The notes below the pieces were generated by a model. The model ran no database searches, was not told the DNA's origin, and saw only the letters and a program-made list of their open reading frames with translations. A DNA stretch of 8,973 nt from Acidobacteriota bacterium (lineage in GTDB: Bacteria; Acidobacteriota; Terriglobia; Terriglobales; Acidobacteriaceae), in NCBI GenBank assembly GCA_003225515.1, contig QIAK01000345.1, forward strand, positions 1 through 8,973, given 5' to 3'. This document shows, one piece after another, positions 1 to 5,469 of this stretch. Position numbers and translations under genes: made by a program. How positions within the stretch are numbered: position 1 is the first letter of the stretch; the number at the start of each line of letters is the position of its first letter.

Positions 1-1712
1 TAGTGCGGGACGGCAAACTCTATCTCTCGCTCAAAGACGCAATTGATCTTGCCCTTGAAAATAATCTGGATTTGGCGATTGCTCGTTACAACCTTCCGAT
101 TGCGAACACGGATATTTTGCGAACCCAAGCAGGGGGATTTTTTCGTGGCGTGAATACCGGAGTGGTCCAGGGAACTCCCGGCGGGGGAGTTGGAGGCTTC
201 GGCACAGGCGCCCCCGGCGCGGGTGCGGGCGGCACAACCAGCGGTGCAGGGGGAGCAGGAGCGGGCGCGTCCGGACTCGTGCAGTCCACCCTCGGAGCGG
301 GCACGGCGGTATCTTCCTACGATCCATTGGTGACCGCGAACGTTGGTGACGAGCATCAGACTTCTCCAGTCGTCAACCAGGCAATCTACGGAGTTTCATC
401 ATTGCAACTCAACACTGCGCAATTCAACGTGAACTACTCGCAGGCGTTTGCGACTGGAACCAGCATCGGCTTCGCGTTCAGCAACTCGCGCCAGACTACG
501 AATAGCCCTTTCTTCACTCTATCCCCAACTTTGACATCGGCGTATAGATTCTCGATCCAACAAGAACTACTTGCCGGATTTGGATTTGGCCCCAATCTGC
601 GCTACTTGCGAATCGCCCGGAACAACAAGAAAATTTCAGACATCGCATTTAAAGACCAGGTCATCGCCACTGTCACCCAGATCCAAAATATGTATTGGGA
701 TCTGGTGAGCGCCTATGAACAGACGCAGGTGAATGAACAATCTTCCGCGTTCGCGCAGCAGACGCTGGAGAACGCCCGTAAGCAACTGAAGCTTGAAAGT
801 ATTCCAGAGATGGACGTCCTGCGTGCCGAAGCCGAAGGTTCCCGCCGCGATCAGGAATTGACCGTGGCTCGCACCAGTCTGCAACTACAGGAAACACTGA
901 TGAAGAACGCCATCACGAAAAGTTTGGACGATCCCACACTGGAGGCAATGCCGGTCGTCCCAACCGATCGGATGGAGGCGGTTCAAATTCAGGCAAGCCA
1001 GTCTATTCAGGAATTGATTGCCGTAGCACTGCACGGCCGGCCGGAGTTGGCGGAATCCGATGTCGACCTGGTGAACCGCCAGATCAGTCGCCGCGCGGCA
1101 CGTAACGCCCTGTTGCCTTCTCTGTCGCTGGTAGGTTTCTATTCCGGCGCAGGATTGGCTGGAACGCTAAATCCTATCTGTAGCCAGGATTGCACCACAA
1201 ATGTGCCGGTGAACCTGGGTGGAGCACTGCTCAACAGCTTCAACAATTCGTCTCCTGATTATTATCTGGGACTCAATCTGAATATTCCGCTGCGCAATCG
1301 GGTTGCAAAGGCCGACCAGTATCGATCCGAACTTGAGTACCGGCAGGCGGAGTTGCGACTGGAGCAACTGAAGAAGCAAGTCCGAATCGAGGTTCGAAAC
1401 GCGCAGTATGCGGTCGAGCAGACCGGCGCCCGGGTTCAGGCAGCCCGCAAGGCACGTGATCTCGCGCAACGGACATTCGATATTACGAAGAAAGAACAAG
1501 ATCTTGGCGCGGGATCGAGCTATCAAACTCTGTCTGCTCAGCGTGATCTTTCGCTGGCCGCACTCGATCTTGTCACCGCGATGACCGTCTTTGAAAAGGC
1601 AAGAGTGGAACTTGATCGGGCAATTGGCGCAACTTTGGAACATAATGGCATTCAGTTGCAAAATGCGGTAACCGGCACAGTTGGTGATACGATCAGCGCC
1701 GCGAGTCCATAA
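1..1712 (+). CDS. TolC-family outer membrane efflux channel (5' end outside window)
   Basis: This is a channel of the outer membrane efflux protein (OEP/TolC) family, which forms a trimeric barrel and periplasmic tunnel that carries substrates from an inner-membrane pump across the outer membrane. The frame is open from position 3 and 569 codons are visible. There is no signal peptide, so the true start almost certainly lies upstream and the GTG at position 3 is internal. The visible N-terminus has the typical first helix (LSLKDAIDLALENNLDL). Long heptad-rich helices follow at about residues 205-300 and 435-500. The second internal half begins near residue 335 (IQELIAVALHGRPELAESD), matching the family's duplicated structure. 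A Gly/Ala/Thr-rich stretch at residues 57-91 interrupts the region behind helix 1, and Cys393/Cys397 form a close pair in a probable loop. The gene is intact to its TAA and lies 6 bases before the response regulator. The family is certain; the substrate cannot be told. Confidence 0.93.
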   Translation, partial: VRDGKLYLSLKDAIDLALENNLDLAIARYNLPIANTDILRTQAGGFFRGVNTGVVQGTPGGGVGGFGTGAPGAGAGGTTSGAGGAGAGASGLVQSTLGAGTAVSSYDPLVTANVGDEHQTSPVVNQAIYGVSSLQLNTAQFNVNYSQAFATGTSIGFAFSNSRQTTNSPFFTLSPTLTSAYRFSIQQELLAGFGFGPNLRYLRIARNNKKISDIAFKDQVIATVTQIQNMYWDLVSAYEQTQVNEQSSAFAQQTLENARKQLKLESIPEMDVLRAEAEGSRRDQELTVARTSLQLQETLMKNAITKSLDDPTLEAMPVVPTDRMEAVQIQASQSIQELIAVALHGRPELAESDVDLVNRQISRRAARNALLPSLSLVGFYSGAGLAGTLNPICSQDCTTNVPVNLGGALLNSFNNSSPDYYLGLNLNIPLRNRVAKADQYRSELEYRQAELRLEQLKKQVRIEVRNAQYAVEQTGARVQAARKARDLAQRTFDITKKEQDLGAGSSYQTLSAQRDLSLAALDLVTAMTVFEKARVELDRAIGATLEHNGIQLQNAVTGTVGDTISAASP

Positions 1713-1718
1713 CCGGTC

Positions 1719-3131
1719 ATGCAGACTTCCACCAAAGCGGGGGGCCTCTCCGCCATCATCCCGGCGAAGGAAAAACATGAGCGGCCCCGCATCCTGGCCG
1801 CCGACGACCAGCAGCACGTTCTCGAAGCACTCGAACTCCTCTTACGTCCCCAGGGATACGAAGTCGAGACCGCAAGATCGGTAGCGCTAGTGCGCAGCGC
1901 TCTGGCCACTGGTTCTTATGATGCCCTGCTCGTCGATTTAAATTACACGCGGGACACAACCTCTGGCCGGGAGGGACTCGACCTTCTTTCTGAAATTGTG
2001 GCTCTCGACAGCACCGTCCCGGTGATTGTCATGACCGCATGGGCAAACATTGAACTGGCCGTCGAGGCCATGCGTCGCGGCGCTCGCGACTTCATCCAGA
2101 AGCCCTGGGAAAATGACCGTCTGCTTTCGATTCTGAGGACGCAGGTTGAATTGCGCCGCGCATTGCAACGCGCCGAGCGTCTGGCCGCCCAAAATCGGCT
2201 GCTGCAGGCGGAGGGCCGGCCCGAATTCATCGCCACTGCTCCAGCCATGCAAGCCGTACTGGAAGCGATCACGCGCGTTGGGCCGTCTGACGCGAATGTG
2301 TTGATTACGGGTGAACACGGCACTGGAAAGGAAGTCGTTGCTCGGACCCTGCACGCGGTCTCATCGCGCGCATCGCGCCTCATGGTTTCTGTGAACACCG
2401 GTGCAATACCGGAAACGCTGTTTGAGAGCGAACTCTTCGGGCATGTGAAAGGCGCGTTTACCGATGCGCGATCCGACCGCATCGGACGATTTGAGCTTGC
2501 CGATGGCGGCACCATTTTCCTCGACGAGATAGGAAATGTGCCGTTACGGCAGCAAGCCAAGCTGCTGCGCGTGCTCGAGGCGGGCGAGATCGAGCGGGTA
2601 GGATCGTCCCGAGCAGTGCGCGTGAACGTTCGTGTAATCTCCGCTACGAATGCGGACCTGCGGGCAGCGTGCGCGTCGGGCCAGTTTCGCGAGGACTTGC
2701 TGTTCCGGCTCAATACCGTCGAAATCCATGTGCCTGCGCTGCGCGAACGGCGTGAGGACATTCCGGCGCTCGCCTTGCATTTCCTTCTGCGCTACGCGTC
2801 ACGCTACCGGCGTCCGATAGAGAGTTTCGAGCCATCGGTGCTGCAGCTTCTAATGCAATATGCGTGGCCGGGGAATGTCAGAGAACTGGAGCACACGCTG
2901 GAGCGCGCAGTCCTGATGTGCCGTGGCAACGAGATTCAGCGGGCAGACTTGGGACTGGACATGCTGCGGCCTCAAGCGCAGAATTTGGAAGAACTCAGTC
3001 TCGAATCCGTGGAAGCCATTCTGATCCGCAAGGCTCTGCAACGTTCGCAGGGAAATGTGAGCCAGGCGGCCGAAACCCTTGGGCTTAGCCGCGGCGCTCT
3101 CTATCGCCGAATGGAGAAGTATGGGCTCTAG
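1719..3131 (+). CDS. Sigma-54-dependent response regulator (NtrC/NtrX type)
   Basis: This is a 470-residue NtrC-type activator that, when phosphorylated, uses ATP to open promoters held by sigma-54 RNA polymerase. The receiver domain spans residues 24-140, with acidic D29/D30, phospho-acceptor Asp73 (LLVDLNY), Thr106 and Lys128. A short coiled linker follows at about 143-165. The AAA+ domain (about 170-400) has Walker A GEHGTGKE at 198-205, the sigma-54 contact loop GAFTDA at 245-250 and Walker B GGTIFLDE at 263-270. A Fis-type helix-turn-helix closes the protein (about 428-470, NVSQAAETLGLSRGALYRR). GAFTDA replaces the textbook GAFTGA; I recall this variant from acidobacterial and Bacteroidetes relatives, so it is probably functional. 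The ATG is the first start after the TolC stop, 6 bases away. No Shine-Dalgarno sequence is visible, which fits translational coupling. The gene overlaps the kinase start by 11 bases, so the two are presumably a cognate pair. Confidence 0.95.
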   Translation: MQTSTKAGGLSAIIPAKEKHERPRILAADDQQHVLEALELLLRPQGYEVETARSVALVRSALATGSYDALLVDLNYTRDTTSGREGLDLLSEIVALDSTVPVIVMTAWANIELAVEAMRRGARDFIQKPWENDRLLSILRTQVELRRALQRAERLAAQNRLLQAEGRPEFIATAPAMQAVLEAITRVGPSDANVLITGEHGTGKEVVARTLHAVSSRASRLMVSVNTGAIPETLFESELFGHVKGAFTDARSDRIGRFELADGGTIFLDEIGNVPLRQQAKLLRVLEAGEIERVGSSRAVRVNVRVISATNADLRAACASGQFREDLLFRLNTVEIHVPALRERREDIPALALHFLLRYASRYRRPIESFEPSVLQLLMQYAWPGNVRELEHTLERAVLMCRGNEIQRADLGLDMLRPQAQNLEELSLESVEAILIRKALQRSQGNVSQAAETLGLSRGALYRRMEKYGL

Positions 3132-4529
3132 CCCGCGAGGGACTCCCAATCCCAGCGCGCGCAAGCCTCCAAAAAAACGGGTTCGCCTTCTTTATGAACG
3201 GCGCGTCAGCTTATATGCGCTGCTCGTAGCTCTCCCCGGTCTGGCGACGGGTGGCATTTTTTTATGGCTGCAACCGTGGACCTTGGAAGCGAAGTGCGCT
3301 CTCTCCTTCGCCTTTCTGTTTGTGTGGTGGTTGCTGGCAATGGCGCTTCAGGAACAGGCCACGCGGCCTTTGCAGACCTTAGCCAATGTGATCTTTATTC
3401 TTTTCGCGCGCGCGGTGCAGCCACCGACGATGCACTCGGCGAACTCTCACTTGAAGTGAATGCTCTGGCCGACCTGCTGGCCGATCAGAGGATTCGCGCG
3501 ATTGAAGCCGCGGCACTGCTTCGCCGCGTGGTCGAAGAGATTGAAGTTCCACTTTTTACATTCGACCCCGATCAGATTCTGCGCCTGGTAAATTCCGCCG
3601 GAGAACGATTGCTGCAACAACCCTCCGTGAGGCTGCTCGGCCGCACCGCGCAGGAAATCGGGCTGGCGGCATGCATGGATGCGGAAAGCGAGACCCTCGT
3701 ACCTCTGCCGTTCCAGGGCCCGAACGCACGCTGGTTGGTGCGAAGAAGTTCGTTTCGCCAGAGAGGGGTGCCTCACACACTCATTGTTCTGTCGGATGTA
3801 AGCCGCGCTCTGCGCGAAGAGGAGCGCGGTGCCTGGCAGCGTCTGATTCGTGTGCTCGGCCACGAACTCAATAACTCGCTGACGCCGATAAAATCAATTG
3901 CCGGCACTCTGAGAGCGCAGATCGCAAATGCGCCGCTGGAGGCCGATCAGAGAGAAGACTTTGAACGCGGGCTCTCCATTGTCGAGGTCCGTGCCGATTC
4001 CCTCAATCGCTTCCTCCAGGCATACCGCCGACTGTCCCAGATGCCGCCGCCGGTCATACGGAAAATCCAGCTTGCTCCAATTGTTCAACGTGTGGCCGCG
4101 TTGGAACCGAGTTTGCCGGTGCAAGTGCTTCCAAGTCCTCAGGTGGAGTTGTTGGTCGATCCCGATCTGATCGAGCAGATGCTCATCAATCTGATGCGTA
4201 ATGCCGTGGAAGCCGCTCTCGAACGCCAGCACCCGGTCGATCGCAGCAGGGCAGCAGACCTCGCACGCTTGGTATTCCGCGAACCCTCGGTCGTGGTTCG
4301 CTGGGAACTGGCAGAGAAGGATCTGGTGCTCACCATTGAAGATAATGGACTGGGGTTGGGAAATCCTGCCAACGTGTTCGTTCCCTTTTACACGACCAAG
4401 CCTGCGGGCAGTGGAATCGGTCTGGTGCTTTCGCGGCAGATTGCCGAAGCTCACGGAGGCTCGATAGAACTTCTGAACCGCACGGACGAACAAGGCTGCC
4501 AGGCACGAGTCGTACTTCCCCGCGCTTAG
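3121..4529 (+). pseudogene. NtrY-like membrane sensor histidine kinase, split by a frameshift
   Basis: This is the presumed partner kinase of the preceding regulator. The gene starts at ATG 3121, 4 bases after a GGAG (3113-3116), and overlaps the regulator stop. Frame A (3121-3459) encodes a basic N-terminus, two membrane segments (residues about 29-50 and 58-76) and the start of a HAMP-like linker (RPLQTLANV). Frame A then becomes nonsense and stops. The protein resumes in the frame ending at 4529 with YSFRARGAATDDALGEL, a PAS-like domain (about 3510-3830), an H-box with the phospho-acceptor His codon at 3861 (VLGHELNNSLTP), an N-box (LMRNAVEAAL, Asn codon at 4200), and G boxes DNGLGLG (4341) and GSGIGLVLS (4407). 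The break lies near 3391-3402, where about 19 bases (one more than a multiple of three) seem missing compared with relatives as I remember them. All catalytic residues are intact, so a soluble product from an internal start is conceivable. Repaired length would be about 475 residues. Confidence 0.85.
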
Positions 4530-4657
4530 GCGACGATCTCAGGAATCTGGACCGTAACTGTTACCTGACCCAGGCTGGCCTTCTGCGGCGCACTCAATAC
4601 ACCTTCGACACCTACTCTTGCGCTTGCCTCGGACCTATGCTCGTCCTCAGTGAGCAA
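4526..4657 (-). CDS. Possible 43-codon small ORF in the kinase-PilZ gap (uncertain)
   Basis: On the minus strand a TTG at 4657-4655 opens 43 codons ending at TAA 4528-4526. The product begins with an acidic, polar stretch (LLTEDEHRSEASARVG) and ends with strand-like alternation (QVTVTVQIPEIVA). A GGAGG lies 8 bases before the TTG, but it is the complement of the C-run coding prolines at the PilZ N-terminus, so it may be accidental. The ORF fills almost exactly the space between the kinase stop and the PilZ start and overlaps both ends. I do not recognise it. It could be chance, a small antisense-oriented gene, or the tail of a decayed convergent gene. Confidence 0.18.
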   Translation of the reverse strand: MLTEDEHRSEASARVGVEGVLSAPQKASLGQVTVTVQIPEIVA

Positions 4658-5090
4658 CCCTATGCCCTCCCCCCAGCGGCAAGAACGACGAGATCTTCGC
4701 TATCCTTTGCACTTGCCTGTTCTGATCAGAATGGCCCAGCGTAAAGAGATGCATACTCGATCCGAGAACATCAGTCTCGGCGGCATTCTGCTGTCCAGTT
4801 CCTTCCTTATTCCCGAAGGCTCTGCGGTGGAAGTGTCGATTGGAGTTCAACATTTGCCTGATCCAGGCATCCTGATGAGTGCGCGCGGCAAGGTGCTGCG
4901 AGTGCTGCCGAAAGAGACTGGTGACTTCTCCGTCGCGATCAAGTTGGATGAAGCCTTCACCACTCCGCTCTCTGAGAGCCAACCTCCTTCAGATTTTAGG
5001 AAGCAATCAACAATCCTCACTGCACTGAAGAAAAAACCCATCCTCAATGACGGGATGCAACTCGCCCTGGCTTGGGAAACCGAGACTTAG
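4650..5090 (+). CDS. PilZ-domain protein (cyclic-di-GMP binding)
   Basis: This small single-domain cytoplasmic protein probably binds cyclic-di-GMP and passes the signal to a partner, typically one controlling motility, pili or exopolysaccharide. From GTG 4650 it is 146 residues. The N-terminal arginine motif RRDLR is at residues 13-17 and the second signature NISLGG at 40-45, the spacing expected for a PilZ barrel. Beta-rich sequence continues to about residue 104 (ARGKVLRVLPKETGDFSVAI). The last 40 residues are polar and match nothing I recognise. ATG 4662 is an equally good start, giving 142 residues; neither has a clear Shine-Dalgarno sequence. The gene sits 120 bases after the kinase stop, so it is either weakly linked to that operon or separately transcribed. 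The ligand is inferred from the motifs; the partner is unknown. Confidence 0.85.
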   Translation: MSNPMPSPQRQERRDLRYPLHLPVLIRMAQRKEMHTRSENISLGGILLSSSFLIPEGSAVEVSIGVQHLPDPGILMSARGKVLRVLPKETGDFSVAIKLDEAFTTPLSESQPPSDFRKQSTILTALKKKPILNDGMQLALAWETET

Positions 5091-5132
5091 GCTGGTGGCG
5101 AGGCCGAAGCGCATTGAGCAGCGGAGTGAATC

Positions 5133-5255
5133 ATGCTGGATACTGGCAAATCCTCTGCCCGAGTTCTGGTGCAGAGGCATGGCACGGACGTGCTATTCCC
5201 CGTTTTGTCGCCACAACCTATGCTTGTTGGTGAGCAGCACTTGGGGGAGGGCTGA
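5133..5255 (+). CDS. Possible 40-residue small protein
   Basis: ATG 5133 opens 40 codons ending at TGA 5253-5255. A GGAG at 5123-5126, 6 bases before the ATG, is among the best ribosome binding sites in the window. The stem of a strong intrinsic terminator begins 8 bases after the stop, an arrangement typical of a real last gene in a transcript. The product starts MLDTGKSSARVLVQRHGTDV, is polar to mildly hydrophobic, and has no signal peptide or membrane segment. I do not recognise it. The gene lies 42 bases after the PilZ stop and could be cotranscribed with it. A hairpin overlaps codons 7-15. The alternative is that this is simply the 3' untranslated part of the PilZ transcript or a small RNA. 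Confidence 0.35.
   Translation: MLDTGKSSARVLVQRHGTDVLFPVLSPQPMLVGEQHLGEG
5152..5177 (+). other. Stem-loop in the PilZ downstream region
   Basis: CCTCTGC (5152-5158) pairs perfectly with GCAGAGG (5171-5177). Two further C-G pairs (5159-5160 with 5168-5169) extend the stem past a single bulged T5170, leaving a 7-base loop GAGTTCT. No T-run follows, so it is not an intrinsic terminator. With the terminator about 85 bases downstream it could be the 5' hairpin of a small RNA or processed 3' fragment, or it could be incidental structure inside the small ORF. Confidence 0.3.
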
Positions 5256-5262
5256 TCAACAT

Positions 5263-5301
5263 ACGCTCCAAGACTCATTTGAGTCTGGGGCGTTTTGTTT
5301 T
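5263..5301 (+). terminator. Strong intrinsic terminator
   Basis: AGACTC (5271-5276) pairs with GAGTCT (5281-5286) around the 4-base loop ATTT. After one bulged A5270 the stem continues with ACGCTCC (5263-5269) against GGGGCGT (5287-5293), including one G-T pair. That gives about 13 base pairs, followed at once by TTTTGTTTT (5293-5301). There is no matching A-run on the left, so it acts on + strand transcripts only. It probably ends transcripts carrying the PilZ gene and the possible small gene, and separates them from the downstream genes. Confidence 0.88.
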
Positions 5302-5469
5302 GCACGGTTTCTTGTCAGAGTTCCTTTTGCTCGCCTCCTGGCGGCTTAAGACCCTCGGTTTCATCGTTCCCAGCACTTTGCCGGAATAACGCTCCACCTA
5401 TTCATTTAAAATCGACTCCTTGGCCCGGCACGGCGCGGGTAAGTGCGAGAGAGCGGATTCTGCGAGTAG
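5302..5469. other. Non-coding stretch with no recognised feature
   Basis: None of the six frames reads as protein here, and there is no convincing promoter, repeat or structure. An AT-rich TAAAAT (5407-5412) resembles a -10 box but has no -35 partner at proper spacing. The long gene downstream should have its promoter, start codon and probably an export signal here or just after, yet no hydrophobic signal-like sequence appears in any + strand frame. The true 5' end of that gene may therefore be deleted or scrambled. Confidence 0.5.

Noticed and set aside
1943..2761. Long minus-strand open frame opposite the response regulator
   Set aside because: It is a shadow of a GC-rich coding gene, with a Ser/Arg/Ala-rich translation and no family resemblance.
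3264..3389. ATG 3264 as the start of a separate kinase gene
   Set aside because: The first 40 or so codons in that frame overlap the membrane segments in the other frame and do not read as protein; real similarity begins near 3393.
3388..3405. Programmed -1 frameshift rejoining the kinase
   Set aside because: A short T-run is present (CTTTTC), but there is no canonical slippery heptamer in the right phase, and the linker would still be several residues short.
4554..4564. Palindrome GTAACTGTTAC between kinase and PilZ genes as an operator
   Set aside because: Five-base arms around one base are too short to stand out from chance, and there is no second copy nearby.
5178..5192. TGGCACGGACGTGCT, resembling a sigma-54 -24/-12 promoter
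   Set aside because: Only 9 bases separate GG and GC instead of the required 10, and the site lies inside the possible small ORF just before a terminator.
5378..5412. TTGCCG and TAAAAT as a promoter for the long unknown gene
   Set aside because: The 23-base spacer is too long for a sigma-70 promoter.
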